A stretch of DNA of 64,000 nt from Halomonas sp. LR3S48 (GCF_025725665.1 NZ_CP107009.1:3162001-3226000), one strand, 5' to 3'; positions 39,126-48,326 are shown, counted from the stretch's first letter. Program-made: numbers and translations. Notes: generated by a model from the sequence alone, not told the origin.

Positions 39126-40145
39126 TCAGGAAACCAGTACGCGGGTGAAGTCGGCCAGTTCCTTCATCTTCTCCAGCGGCAGCTTGGAGGCCTGGGCATC
39201 CTGGGCCATCAGGATGCCCTCCTTCAGCGTGTCGGCGACACCCGAGCAATAGAGTGCCGCCCCGGCGTTGAGCGAGACGATGTCCGCCGCCGGTCCATCG
39301 CCTACCAGTGCCTCGCGCACCAGCCGCAGGCTATCCTCGGCGCTGACGACCTTCAGCGGCGCCAGCTCCTGGCGCTCGATGCCGAATTCCTCGGGCGTGA
39401 TCGTGTAATGACGAATTTCACCGCCCTTGAGCTCGGCAACACGAGTGGGAACCGCCAGGGAAATCTCGTCCAGCCCGTCCTCGGCGTGCACCACCATGAC
39501 GTGGCGACTGCCGAGAGTCTTCAGCACCTCGGCCATCAGCGGCACCAATTCGGCGGAATAGACACCTAATACTTGGTTCGGTGCGCCGGCGGGGTTGGTC
39601 AACGGACCGAGGATATTGAACAGGGTGCGTACGCCCATTTCACGGCGCGGCCCGATGGCGTAGCGCATGGCGGGATGGTGATTGGGCGCGAACATGAAGC
39701 CGACGCCCACCTGCTCGATACAGCGCGCCACCTGCTCCGGCTTGAGGTCCAGATGGATGCCCGCCATGTCGAACAGATCGGCACTGCCGGAAGAGGACGA
39801 AACGCTGCGATTGCCGTGCTTGGCCACGTGGGCGCCAGCAGCTGCGGCCACGAAACTGGAAGCGGTCGATACATTGAACAGATTGGCGCCGTCGCCGCCG
39901 GTGCCAACGATGTCCACCACGTTGTCGGCCACCACATGCACGCGCTTCATCAGCTCGCGCATCACCTGGGCCGCGGCCCCGATCTCCTCGGCGCTCTCCC
40001 CCTTCATGGCCAGGCCCACCAACAAGCCGCCGATCTGGGCGTCGCTGGCTTCACCGGTCATGATCTGGTGCATCACCGAGTGGGTGGCATCGAAACTCAG
40101 GCTCTCATGGCGCATCACCGCGGCGATGGCGTCTCGCATCTGCAT
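39126..40145 (-). CDS. trpD: Anthranilate phosphoribosyltransferase
   Basis: 339 residues. [20 protein letters not shown] binds PRPP, and [19 protein letters not shown] and [17 protein letters not shown] are further TrpD blocks. It is a stand-alone enzyme, not fused to TrpG. GAGGAG precedes the ATG, 26 bp after trpG. Confidence 0.96.
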   Translation of the reverse strand: MQMRDAIAAVMRHESLSFDATHSVMHQIMTGEASDAQIGGLLVGLAMKGESAEEIGAAAQVMRELMKRVHVVADNVVDIVGTGGDGANLFNVSTASSFVAAAAGAHVAKHGNRSVSSSSGSADLFDMAGIHLDLKPEQVARCIEQVGVGFMFAPNHHPAMRYAIGPRREMGVRTLFNILGPLTNPAGAPNQVLGVYSAELVPLMAEVLKTLGSRHVMVVHAEDGLDEISLAVPTRVAELKGGEIRHYTITPEEFGIERQELAPLKVVSAEDSLRLVREALVGDGPAADIVSLNAGAALYCSGVADTLKEGILMAQDAQASKLPLEKMKELADFTRVLVS

Positions 40146-40171
40146 GGGCAGGAACTCCTCTTTCGTGCGGG

Positions 40172-40756
40172 TCAGCGACGCTTCAGGAAATTGGCCAGTA
40201 GCTCATGGCCCTGACGAGTCAGTATCGACTCCGGATGGAACTGCACGCCTTCGATATCCAGTTCGCGGTGGCGCAGTCCCATGATCAGGCCGGGAGTGAC
40301 GTCATCATCGTCGGTCCAGGCCGTAACCTCGAGACAGCCGGGCAGCGTCTCGGCATCCACCACCAGGGAATGATAGCGGGTGACCTCGAGCGGGTCCTCG
40401 AGACCGGTGAACACGCCCTGACCATTATGGCGGATCCGTGAGGTCTTGCCGTGCATCACCTGGGGCGCACGCACTACCTTGCCCCCATAGACTTGGCCAA
40501 GCGCCTGGTGCCCCAGGCAGATGCCGAGAATCGGCAGGCGGCCGGCAAAATGTTCGATGGCGGCAAGGGAAATGCCGGCCTCATTGGGCGTACAGGGACC
40601 CGGCGAAATCACTAGATGGCTTGGCGCCAGCGCCTCGATCTGCTCCAGCGTGATGGCGTCGTTGCGATAGGTGACCACCTCGGCCCCCAGCTCACCCAGG
40701 TACTGCACGACATTGAAGGTGAAGCTGTCGTAATTGTCGATCATCAGCACGGACAT
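40172..40756 (-). CDS. trpG: Anthranilate synthase component II (glutamine amidotransferase)
   Basis: 194 residues. [20 protein letters not shown] opens the domain; the nucleophile elbow is [18 protein letters not shown], and the His-Glu pair lies in [11 protein letters not shown]. It gives ammonia to TrpE and probably also to PabB, since no pabA is seen here. The ATG at 40756 has AGGAC upstream. The start is preceded by the trp attenuator. Confidence 0.95.
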   Translation of the reverse strand: MSVLMIDNYDSFTFNVVQYLGELGAEVVTYRNDAITLEQIEALAPSHLVISPGPCTPNEAGISLAAIEHFAGRLPILGICLGHQALGQVYGGKVVRAPQVMHGKTSRIRHNGQGVFTGLEDPLEVTRYHSLVVDAETLPGCLEVTAWTDDDDVTPGLIMGLRHRELDIEGVQFHPESILTRQGHELLANFLKRR

Positions 40757-40836
40757 GGCGATAAAGTCCTGTTCAAGCGAATCTTTTTTGGTGTTTCGTG
40801 TTGCTCGGCCAGCCGTGCAGGGTCTGCTTCGGACAC

Positions 40837-40859
40837 AAAAAAGCCGCCCCGACGGCGGC
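40837..40859 (-). terminator. trp attenuator terminator
   Basis: On the minus strand GCCGCC and GGCGGC form a 6-bp stem with a 5-nt loop, then TTTTTT. An upstream GGCGGCA (plus-strand 40880-40886), just after the leader peptide stop, is complementary to the left arm TGCCGCC and would form the antiterminator, as in classical trp attenuation. Confidence 0.82.
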
Positions 40860-40892
40860 ATTTTCTTCAGTCGTCAGCGTGCCGCCCCTCGC

Positions 40893-40943
40893 TCAGGAGC
40901 GCCACCACTGGATCGCGTTTGGCATGTAGGCGTTTGCGTTCAT
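40893..40943 (-). CDS. trpL: trp operon leader peptide
   Basis: Sixteen codons reading MNANAYMPNAIQWWRS, with tandem Trp codons at 13 and 14, followed by the antiterminator segment and the attenuator. Low charged tRNA-Trp would stall the ribosome at these codons and let the RNA form the antiterminator, so trpG-trpD-trpC is transcribed. No ribosome site precedes the ATG, and the predicted promoter would start transcription about at the A of the ATG, so the peptide may be leaderless. Confidence 0.83.
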   Translation of the reverse strand: MNANAYMPNAIQWWRS

Positions 40944-40949
40944 GACGCA

Positions 40950-40979
40950 ATAGTGCCGTTGTGGCAGCGGGGCTGTCAA
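40950..40979 (-). promoter_or_regulatory. Predicted promoter of trpLGDC
   Basis: A perfect TTGACA (40974-40979) and CACTAT (40950-40955) are 18 bp apart on the minus strand. The -10 matches only three of six bases. The start would fall at about 40943. Confidence 0.5.
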
Positions 40980-41114
40980 CGCAAGATGGCGGCTTATCGC
41001 GACGCCGGATGAATCGGAACGCAGGAGAGGAAGCGATCTCCGCCACTGCTGGCAAGCGTACTCCCCAGTCTCTATCATCGGGGCACATGCGCAACCGCTA
41101 AAAGGAGATTGACG

Positions 41115-42077
41115 ATGCGCTTTACCCGCCGTGCCTGGATCTGGCTGGCTCTACCTCTCGCTGCCATGGTCGGTGGCGTTTCAGCAGCAGCAGCCAATCC
41201 AAAGGTGGTCGCCAGTTTTTCGATCCTTGGCGACCTGGTCAGGCAGGTCGGCGGTAACGACATCGAACTGGTCGTATTGGCTCCTGACGGCGCTGAAGTG
41301 CACGAGTGGGAACTGACGCCGGACAGCTTCATCGCACTGGAGGATGCCGATATCGTCTTCTACAACGGTTATCGGCTCGAGCAGTGGATGCGCCAGGTCC
41401 ACGCCACGGTGGGCAACCGGGCGCCGCTGGTAGCACTCGCCGAGGCATCGGAACATCCGACCCAGCCGATCATTACCGGTGAATACACCGGCGAGCCCGA
41501 TCCCCACCTGTGGATGGACCCACGTGCAGTCGCGGCTTACATGCAGGTGATTGCCGATCACCTGGCCGAGCTGCACCCCCAGGCCGCCGACAACTTTCAG
41601 GCCAGAGCCAGCGCCGCCAAGGAGAAACTCGCCGCGCTGCATGATGAAGTAAGTGAAGTGCTGGCGGAAATCCCCGAGGAACAGCGCATCCTGTTTACCA
41701 CCGAGGGGGCTTTCGTCTATTTCGCCGACACCTATGGCTTTCGCCATGAAGCTGTGTGGGGCAGCAATGCCGAAGCCGAAGGCTCACCCCGACAGGCCAA
41801 ACGTATCGCCGATCTTATCGAAGAGATCCGCCCTACCGCACTGTTCTGGGAGAGCACCCTGTCCGACCGTGACATTCGCCGGATTGCCGCCGATACGGAC
41901 ATTTCCCTTGCCGGCCCACTCTATGTCGATTCCCTCAGCGAGCCCGATGGCGACGCCAAGAACTACGTGGCGATGATGCGCCACAATGCCGAGCTGATCC
42001 GCCGCGCCCTGCTGGAAGAAGAGCAAGGCGAAGGAAAGCAGGACGAAGAGCGACCGGACACCAGCGAGGGCGAGTGA
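41115..42077 (+). CDS. Metal ABC transporter substrate-binding protein (ZnuA/SitA family)
   Basis: 320 residues. A Sec signal peptide ends at about SAAAA, then VVASFSILGDLVRQVGGND begins the A-1 binding fold. Candidate metal ligands are in GAEVHEWELTPD (His), DPHLWMDP (His), TTEGAFVYFADTYGFRH (Glu) and the C-terminal DTDISLAGPLYVDS (Asp). The His-His-Glu-Asp set and lack of a His-rich loop point to Mn/Fe rather than Zn. AAAGGAG lies 7 nt before the ATG at 41115. No permease or ATPase gene is near, so the partner is elsewhere. The tail is acidic. Confidence 0.83.
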   Translation: MRFTRRAWIWLALPLAAMVGGVSAAAANPKVVASFSILGDLVRQVGGNDIELVVLAPDGAEVHEWELTPDSFIALEDADIVFYNGYRLEQWMRQVHATVGNRAPLVALAEASEHPTQPIITGEYTGEPDPHLWMDPRAVAAYMQVIADHLAELHPQAADNFQARASAAKEKLAALHDEVSEVLAEIPEEQRILFTTEGAFVYFADTYGFRHEAVWGSNAEAEGSPRQAKRIADLIEEIRPTALFWESTLSDRDIRRIAADTDISLAGPLYVDSLSEPDGDAKNYVAMMRHNAELIRRALLEEEQGEGKQDEERPDTSEGE

Positions 42078-42105
42078 GCGCCATTCTTGCGCTTGCCCAA
42101 ACGCA

Positions 42106-42145
42106 AGCGGCCCTGACTCCCGACGATGCGGAAGTCAGGGCCGCT
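42106..42145. terminator. Bidirectional hairpin between metal-binding protein gene and trpE
   Basis: A perfect 13-bp inverted repeat, AGCGGCCCTGACT (42106-42118) and AGTCAGGGCCGCT (42133-42145), with a 14-nt loop lies between two convergent stops. No T-run follows on either side, so its terminator role is inferred from position. Confidence 0.55.
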
Positions 42146-42160
42146 ACCGCTCGAGAACAG

Positions 42161-43648
42161 CTAGAGGTTGTCCAATCCCCTCTCGGCCATGGCCACGGCG
42201 CGGAAGATGGCCCGTCCCTTGTTGAGCGTCTCCTGCCACTCCAGCTCGGGCACGGAATCGGCGACCACGCCGGCTCCGGCCTGCACGTGCAACGTACCGT
42301 CCTTGATCACCGCGGTGCGGATGGCAATCGCGGTATCCATGTTGCCGTGCCACGACAGGTAACCCACCGCGCCTGAATAGACGCCACGCTTGACCGGCTC
42401 CAGCTCGTCGATGATTTCCATCGCGCGGATCTTGGGCGCCCCCGACAAGGTGCCAGCCGGGAAGGTGGCGCGCAGCACATCCATGGCGGAAAGCCCCGGT
42501 TTCAGCCTCCCGGTGACGTTCGAGACGATATGCATCACGTGGGAGTATCGTTCCACGGCCATCTGATCGGTGACCTGCACCGAGCCCGTCTCACAGATAC
42601 GCCCCACGTCATTGCGTCCCAGATCGATCAACATGAGGTGTTCGGCGATCTCCTTGGGATCGGCCAGTAGATCAGCTTCGAGCGCACGATCCTCCTCCTC
42701 GCTGCGACCACGCACACGTGTGCCGGCGATGGGCCGAACAGTGACCTCGCCACCCTCGAGCCGCGTGAGGATCTCGGGAGACGAACCCACCACGTGGTGA
42801 TCGCCCAAATTGAAGAAGAACATGTAGGGCGACGGATTGAGGCTGCGCAGCGCGCGATAGAGGTCGAGCGGCGGCGCCTGGTAAGGAATCGACATCCGCT
42901 GCGAGGGCACACACTGCATCACGTCGCCGGCCAGTACGTACTCCTTGATCTTGTCCACCGCCGCCTTGAACCCGGCTTCGGTGAAGCCCGAGGTGAAGTG
43001 CCCCTCTTCCACCGCACTGCGCCCAGTGCCTGGGCTGGCGGCATTGACGACGGCCGTGCGCAGACGCCGCTCCAACCCTTCCAGGCGCGCCATGGCCGTG
43101 GCATAGGCATCCTCGACGGCCGGGTCGGCATGGGTCCACAGCGTCAGGCGACCCGACAGGTTGTCGAACACCACCAGGTCGTCGCAGACCATCAGCAGGA
43201 TATCCGGCACCCCCAGCGGATCGGGCTTCTCGACGCCCCGCAGGCGCGGTTCGATGTAGCGGATGGTGTCATAACCGAAGTAGCCGACCAGGCCACCATC
43301 GAAGCGCGGTTGGTCGTCGAGCTTGGGCACGCGAAAGCGTCCATGGAACTGCTCGATCCATTCGAGAGGGTCTGCCACCTCGACTCGCTCCAGGCGTTCG
43401 CCCTGCTGGAAGTGACTGACGCTGAAGCCATGCACCTCTATCCGTTCGTGGCTCGGCAAGCCGATGATCGAGTAGCGCCCCCACTTCTCCCCCCCCTGCA
43501 CCGACTCGAGCAGGAAGGTCCAAGGCTCGTCGGCCAGTTTGAGATAGGTCGACAGTGGCGTGTCGAGATCGGCCAGCACCTCGCGGGTGACAGGAATGCG
43601 GTTATAGCCGGCCTCGGCCAGGGCACGGAAACGTTCGGACGTCATCAT
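42161..43648 (-). CDS. trpE: Anthranilate synthase component I
   Basis: 495 residues. The N-terminal part holds [20 protein letters not shown], part of the tryptophan feedback site (LLES), and the C-terminal chorismate-binding part contains [22 protein letters not shown] and [20 protein letters not shown]. The alanine in PIAGT separates it from pabB at 23 kb. GAGGAA precedes the ATG. It is separated from trpGDC by the opposing metal-binding protein gene and from gph by the lemA/DUF2207 insert. I found no attenuator in front of it. Confidence 0.96.
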   Translation of the reverse strand: MMTSERFRALAEAGYNRIPVTREVLADLDTPLSTYLKLADEPWTFLLESVQGGEKWGRYSIIGLPSHERIEVHGFSVSHFQQGERLERVEVADPLEWIEQFHGRFRVPKLDDQPRFDGGLVGYFGYDTIRYIEPRLRGVEKPDPLGVPDILLMVCDDLVVFDNLSGRLTLWTHADPAVEDAYATAMARLEGLERRLRTAVVNAASPGTGRSAVEEGHFTSGFTEAGFKAAVDKIKEYVLAGDVMQCVPSQRMSIPYQAPPLDLYRALRSLNPSPYMFFFNLGDHHVVGSSPEILTRLEGGEVTVRPIAGTRVRGRSEEEDRALEADLLADPKEIAEHLMLIDLGRNDVGRICETGSVQVTDQMAVERYSHVMHIVSNVTGRLKPGLSAMDVLRATFPAGTLSGAPKIRAMEIIDELEPVKRGVYSGAVGYLSWHGNMDTAIAIRTAVIKDGTLHVQAGAGVVADSVPELEWQETLNKGRAIFRAVAMAERGLDNL

Positions 43649-43991
43649 GACGATTTCCTCGAGGGTAGGACGGTGTCGGAGAGTGAATATCGGAAATGAG
43701 CGAAGCTCGTGTGAGCGTCACCATCGCCAGCCGGCAGGCTTAGCGGCGAACGGCACCATCGAAGTGGCAACCTGGAGAAGGCTGCCATGCACTGAGGAGG
43801 GGTCATGCAGCATCATGCTGTCCATCGAAGCGTGTCCCGCAGGATAGGCAAACGGAAGGATTCCGAGGTTCTTGATAGGGTTCGAGAATCGACCCTAAAC
43901 GAGTTCCGCCAGTGAATCAACCGCGCCAACGGACCCCAGGCCGCCGCCAAACACACGGGAGATGGCGACAGTTCACAGAAATTGCCGTGCT
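43649..43991. other. Intergenic region before trpE with a gph relic
   Basis: 343 bp. It holds the trpE ribosome site, a 28-bp relic of the gph 3' end (43895-43922) and the junction with the lemA/DUF2207 insert. A 36-codon frame on the plus strand (43805-43915) has a good ribosome site but no recognisable family. Confidence 0.6.
43895..43922. repeat. 28-bp direct repeat, copy next to trpE (gph 3'-end relic)
   Basis: Matches 46643-46670 at 27 of 28 bases. On the minus strand it reads as the end of Gph (VDSLAELV and TAG); the single difference is GAA for GAG, which keeps the same amino acid. Confidence 0.88.
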
Positions 43992-45926
43992 CTACCAACC
44001 ACCGCCACCGCCCCCGCCACCCCCACCACCGGAGGAGCCGCCACCAGAGGAGGAGCCACCACCGCTACTCGAAAAACCCGAACTCGAGGAGGAAGCAGGC
44101 CGAGCCGCCAGCATGGCCGCCGTTATCCCCGTGGTGACTCCCTTCATGCTGGACGCGACATCGCTCGTTGAGAAATTGCCGCCTTGGTACCAACGTGGCC
44201 GGTAGTTGCGGTCAATATCGCGAACTGCATGGCGCGTCAGGTCGTTCTCGAAACGCTCCGTCCAAGGCTTCTCGACTCCGAGCGCCATGGCGTAGGGAAG
44301 AATCGCCTCATAGCGTGAGACGCTCATGTCCGGCTCCTCCAGGAAATTCAAGCGCTCCTTCTCTGCGGTTTCCAAGTACATCTTGAAGCCCTCGATCTCG
44401 TCCAATACCCTGCGTCCATGCATGGTGGGCGCTCCCATGAAGACACCAAAAACGAAGCTGATCGCCAAGGTCAGCAAGAGGGAGAGGAAGACAAAATCAA
44501 GCTCAACAAAGCTCAGCATACCGAGCAAGTAATTCAGGTATTTATATGCCAAGACGGCAACGAGGGTCCCAACCACAATACGAACCGGGATCGACCTTCG
44601 CCATATTCGCTTCATGACAAGCAGCATGATCAAAAGAGGAATCAAGGAAAACAAAATGAAGATTAGCATCCCCAACTCCAGCACCTCATAAAGCACCAAG
44701 AAAAAAAACGATAAAAAAGCAATCGCCACGCCATAGAGAACAAAGCTTCTATTGCACTTGAAGAAGACCGATCTATTCTCATCCTGTACAGTAGAAACGA
44801 AACGAGTACGAGCCGTCTGAATTCCTGCTCCATGTTTGACATCGGTGCGGACTGGACCACTCGCACTCAGGTAGTTGAAGATAACCTTTTCACCAGATGG
44901 CAATGGGGAGTCTGAAACCTCGCCGGTCGTTTCCAGTACCATTGACTTTCTGCCATCCTCACGAATACTGATCAGCCCCTTGGAAGCCAAGGATACAAGC
45001 GCTGCGGAAAAGGCTGTCCACCCATCCTTATCCCAGCGCCCCTTACGATAAACAAAGTGAATCAAGGCCGGGGAAAATCCTTCCGGCGGATAAAAGCGCG
45101 GGATGATGGTGCCCCTGGCTGGGTCTCGCCCGACCCGACACCAGGCCCAGGCGAAATAGCCGAAGACGATCAGGACCAGCGCTATCGGCGCGATCACCCC
45201 GCGGTTGTCCGCCAGCCAGTAGCGCATCGCCTGAACGAAACCGGGGGCCATCAGCGCCCCCTTGTCAAAAGACACCGCAAACGTCATCCCCTCCCGGGTC
45301 GCAAGCGGTTGACTCATTTCGAAGCGTGCTACGTTATCAGCGAGTCGCTCTATCGTCGCCGCCTTCTCGGTAGCCCCTCGTGCACCGGTAAAGACGTCGA
45401 GCTCACGGATCTCGGCGTCAACGGGCAGTGTGACAAGGGCCGATGCCTCTAGAATCGGAAACGCCCAAAAGTTTCCTGTCGCATTCCAGTACAGTTCGTC
45501 ATGTTCCTGGAACATGCGCGCAGCCCGATCGATTCGGTAACTGATCTCGTAGGTGTGCGTACCATGCGGCAGCATCACATTGGCGTTTCCGATTCGGATT
45601 CGCTTGCCATTACGCATCGAATCGACGGTGTAGTTTTCCCGTTTCCCATTACGCGTCACCGAGAGCACTTCGAGCTCCTGAATCACGCGGCTTCTGCCCT
45701 CTCCGGCCAGCACGGTGGGGATGTCGCGAAAAATACCGCGCTTGATCTCCTCCCCCTCGACATTGACTCGGATCGTCTCGGTGATGTCCACCGATGAATC
45801 GGGTTTAAGCGCAATAGCCGTCTCGAACCGCTCTATGACTTCTTCAGCCGCTATCGGCGAAGCCACCAAACAGGCCAAAACAAAGACGGAGACTAAAAAC
45901 AATGAGGAACCCGTCACTTTTTCCAT
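43992..45926 (-). CDS. DUF2207 membrane protein with polyglycine tail
   Basis: 644 residues. A signal peptide (1-27) is followed by an extracytoplasmic DUF2207 domain at about 28-240 (VDITETIRVNVEGEEIKRGI, RMFQEHDELYWNATGNFW), a membrane helix at about 243-263, a cytoplasmic part, and hydrophobic stretches at about 396-437 and 448-498. The tail from about 608 is almost only Ser and Gly, ending in a run of Gly and a Trp. DUF2207 proteins are often found with LemA, and their joint function is unknown. Codon use in the middle is visibly AT-richer than in neighbours. Confidence 0.85.
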   Translation of the reverse strand: MEKVTGSSLFLVSVFVLACLVASPIAAEEVIERFETAIALKPDSSVDITETIRVNVEGEEIKRGIFRDIPTVLAGEGRSRVIQELEVLSVTRNGKRENYTVDSMRNGKRIRIGNANVMLPHGTHTYEISYRIDRAARMFQEHDELYWNATGNFWAFPILEASALVTLPVDAEIRELDVFTGARGATEKAATIERLADNVARFEMSQPLATREGMTFAVSFDKGALMAPGFVQAMRYWLADNRGVIAPIALVLIVFGYFAWAWCRVGRDPARGTIIPRFYPPEGFSPALIHFVYRKGRWDKDGWTAFSAALVSLASKGLISIREDGRKSMVLETTGEVSDSPLPSGEKVIFNYLSASGPVRTDVKHGAGIQTARTRFVSTVQDENRSVFFKCNRSFVLYGVAIAFLSFFFLVLYEVLELGMLIFILFSLIPLLIMLLVMKRIWRRSIPVRIVVGTLVAVLAYKYLNYLLGMLSFVELDFVFLSLLLTLAISFVFGVFMGAPTMHGRRVLDEIEGFKMYLETAEKERLNFLEEPDMSVSRYEAILPYAMALGVEKPWTERFENDLTRHAVRDIDRNYRPRWYQGGNFSTSDVASSMKGVTTGITAAMLAARPASSSSSGFSSSGGGSSSGGGSSGGGGGGGGGGGW

Positions 45927-45986
45927 ATCAACTTCCCTGTGTAGGACAATCGCTCTATAAACTGCTTTAAAAGCCTTGCACGGAAT

Positions 45987-46553
45987 TTATTTTGTGAACA
46001 CCAACTGCGGCACAATGCCTTCGCTTTCATTCTTGAGTTCGAAATATTCGGCCTTACCGAATCGGAACCCCCTGGCAACGACATTGGAGGGAAAAGATTC
46101 CACTGCCACATTGAGATTGCGCACCGTGCCGTTGTAATAGCGCCGCGCGAACTGGATATCGTTTTCAACCGTCTGCAACGCCCGTTGAAACTCAAGAAAA
46201 GTCGAATCTGCTTTGAGGTCCGGATAGGCCTCCGCCACCATCAGCAGACGTCCCAGTGCACCCGAGAGTAGGGTCTCGGCCTGGCCGCGCCGCTCCAGTG
46301 AGCCACTCTGCGCATCCAGCACTATCCTGCGGGCGACTGTCACTGCTTGCAGCGTCTCGCGCTCGTGGCTCATGTAACCCTTGACCGTTTCCAGCAAACT
46401 AGGGATGAGATCGGCCCGGCGCTTCAGTTGCACATCGATCCCGGACCACCCCTCCTTGGAAAGTTGCCGGTACCTGACCAGACTGTTGTAGAGATAAATG
46501 ACATAAACAATAAGCGCCGCAACCAGCGCCAGAATTCCCCACCCCATGCTCAT
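45987..46553 (-). CDS. LemA family protein
   Basis: 188 residues. One N-terminal membrane helix (about 5-22) is followed by the helical LemA domain: YNSLVRYRQLSKEGWSGIDV, RRADLIPSLLETVKGYMSHE and the C-terminal FPSNVVARGFRFGKAEYFEL. The protein is anchored with most of it on one side of the membrane. Its role is not known. It is transcribed 60 bp upstream of the DUF2207 gene, and both lie in the segment bounded by the gph repeats. Confidence 0.9.
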   Translation of the reverse strand: MSMGWGILALVAALIVYVIYLYNSLVRYRQLSKEGWSGIDVQLKRRADLIPSLLETVKGYMSHERETLQAVTVARRIVLDAQSGSLERRGQAETLLSGALGRLLMVAEAYPDLKADSTFLEFQRALQTVENDIQFARRYYNGTVRNLNVAVESFPSNVVARGFRFGKAEYFELKNESEGIVPQLVFTK

Positions 46554-46642
46554 TTCTTCCCTTTAATGCCGCCTTTCGGCGGAGCAGCCATATAGTGAAC
46601 CGCCAAGGTATTATGCCGTGGTTGCTGGGTCACCGGTCGGTG

Positions 46643-46670
46643 CTAAACGAGCTCCGCCAGTGAATCAACC
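46643..46670. repeat. 28-bp direct repeat, copy forming the gph 3' end
   Basis: It includes the gph stop codon and last codons in the intact gene. The other copy is at 43895-43922; the 2.7 kb between the two holds only lemA and DUF2207. Confidence 0.88.
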
Positions 46671-47308
46671 AGCGCATTCGGCCGGCTGTCGCGGATCGGC
46701 TCGCCATGGTTGTAGCCGTAGGGAACCGCCAGGGTGCGGAACCCGGCGGCCCGACCGGCGGCCACGTCGTGGCGCGAATCGCCGACCATCAGGCAGGCCG
46801 AAGGGGGCTGGCCGAATTGCGCCGCTACATGCAGCAGCGGCGCCGGGTCGGGCTTCTTCTGCGGCAGGCTGTCGCCCCCCAGGCAGAGCGCGAAATGCTC
46901 CTCGAGACCGAACTGGGCCAGGATCGGCCGAATGAACGCGAACGGCTTGTTGGTCACGAGTACTAGCGTCAGCCCCTTGGCTCGCAGTGCGTCCAGGCAC
47001 TCGCGCGCCCCAGGGTAAAGGCAAGTACGCGAACCCGGGTCGCGCCCGTAGTGCTCGAGAAAGGCCTCATGGGCGCGAGCCAGGAGTTCTCCTCCGGGCA
47101 GCCCGCCCAAGGCGAAGGTCAATGCCCGCTCAATTAGCTTGAGCGAGCCGTTGCCCACCCAGTCGCGCACTCTCGCCTCGCCTGCCGTTGGCAGATCGAG
47201 CTCGCTCAGGCTGGCATCCACTGCCACTGCCAGGTCGGGCACGGAGTCGACCAAGGTGCCATCCAGGTCGAAGCTGACCAGGCGTATGTCGTTCAGGATG
47301 GGATGCAT
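46643..47308 (-). CDS. gph: Phosphoglycolate phosphatase
   Basis: 221 residues of the HAD family: motif I SFDLDGTLVDS, motif II LVLVTNKP, motif III/IV KKPDPAPLLH and MVGDSRHDVAAGRAAG. It removes 2-phosphoglycolate formed in DNA repair or oxygenase reactions. It overlaps the GIY-YIG gene by 16 bp and follows rpe in the usual rpe-gph-trpE order. Its last codons are duplicated next to trpE. Confidence 0.92.
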   Translation of the reverse strand: MHPILNDIRLVSFDLDGTLVDSVPDLAVAVDASLSELDLPTAGEARVRDWVGNGSLKLIERALTFALGGLPGGELLARAHEAFLEHYGRDPGSRTCLYPGARECLDALRAKGLTLVLVTNKPFAFIRPILAQFGLEEHFALCLGGDSLPQKKPDPAPLLHVAAQFGQPPSACLMVGDSRHDVAAGRAAGFRTLAVPYGYNHGEPIRDSRPNALVDSLAELV

Positions 47309-47586
47309 GACGTTTCCTCGAGGCCCTGACGAGCCAGGAACCAGCTTCGCTTGCGCGCGGCTGGAAGACGCTTGACCTCGGCCTCGAGCCGCAGCGCATC
47401 GCCGTGGCTGCCCACCAGTTCCTGATGTACCAGCGCGAGCGGACCACGCCCCCGCAGCGCCTTCGCGCCCCGCCCCGATTCATGCTGCGCCACGCGCCTG
47501 GCCACGTCGGTGGTGATGCCGGTATAGAGCGTCCCTTGAGGCGTTTCAAGCATATACAGGTACCACAACGTCGACGATTCGGTCAT
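47293..47586 (-). CDS. GIY-YIG nuclease family protein (UPF0213/YhbQ-like)
   Basis: 97 residues. WYLYMLETPQGTLYTGITTD carries the diverged GIY-YIG motif (LYM...LYTGIT), followed by VARRVAQHESGRGAKALRGR with the catalytic Arg region and a conserved Glu in LRLEAEVKRL. Members are small structure-linked nucleases with uncertain targets. It lies between rpe and gph with 9 bp to rpe and a 16-bp overlap with gph, so it is part of that operon. Confidence 0.85.
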   Translation of the reverse strand: MTESSTLWYLYMLETPQGTLYTGITTDVARRVAQHESGRGAKALRGRGPLALVHQELVGSHGDALRLEAEVKRLPAARKRSWFLARQGLEETSCIPS

Positions 47587-47595
47587 TGCGGCGGC

Positions 47596-48294
47596 CTACA
47601 CCAGGGTCAGTTGCTCGCGGAAAGTGCGGATGACGCTGTCGTAGCGATTCGGGTCGCTGTCGCAGCCGGCCTTGAACACCGCCGAGCCGGCCACGAAGGT
47701 ATCGGCCCCGGCGCGTGCGATCTCGGCGATGTTGTCGACCTTCACACCGCCATCGATCTCGAGACGGATATCCAGGCCCGACGCATCGATGCGACGCCGC
47801 GCCTCACGCAGCTTGTCGAGCGTGCCTGGAATGAAAGCCTGGCCACCGAAGCCGGGGTTGACGCTCATCAGCAGGATCATGTCGACCTTGTCCATGACGT
47901 AGTCGAGGTAGGAGAGCGGCGTGGCGGGGTTGAATACCAGCCCGGCCTTGCAGCCACCGTCACGGATCAACTGCAGTGAACGATCGACGTGTTCGGAGGC
48001 CTCCGGATGGAAAGTGATGTAACTGGCACCGGCATCGATGAAGTCGCCGATCAACCGGTCCACCGGCTTGACCATCAGGTGGGCATCGATGGGGGCGGTG
48101 ACACCGTGTTTGCGCAGCGCCTCGCAGACCATGGGGCCGATGGTCAGGTTGGGGACGTAGTGGTTGTCCATCACGTCGAAGTGGACGATGTCGGCGCCGG
48201 AAGCCAGCACGTGGTCCACTTCCTCGCCCAGGCGCGCGAAGTCGGCCGAGAGGATGGAGGGGGCAATCAGGAAGTCGCGGTTCGCGTCGCTCAT
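47596..48294 (-). CDS. rpe: Ribulose-phosphate 3-epimerase
   Basis: 232 residues of a TIM barrel: [33 protein letters not shown] with metal-binding His and Asp, [32 protein letters not shown] and [12 protein letters not shown]. It interconverts ribulose-5-phosphate and xylulose-5-phosphate. The ATG at 48294 fits the family start; another ATG lies 15 bp upstream. Confidence 0.95.
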   Translation of the reverse strand: MSDANRDFLIAPSILSADFARLGEEVDHVLASGADIVHFDVMDNHYVPNLTIGPMVCEALRKHGVTAPIDAHLMVKPVDRLIGDFIDAGASYITFHPEASEHVDRSLQLIRDGGCKAGLVFNPATPLSYLDYVMDKVDMILLMSVNPGFGGQAFIPGTLDKLREARRRIDASGLDIRLEIDGGVKVDNIAEIARAGADTFVAGSAVFKAGCDSDPNRYDSVIRTFREQLTLV

Positions 48295-48326
48295 CGGAAT
48301 ATCAACCATCGCACGATAAAGAGGCG

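Noticed and set aside
43649..43890. A trp attenuator in front of trpE
   Set aside because: No leader with clustered Trp codons and no terminator hairpin with a T-run was found.
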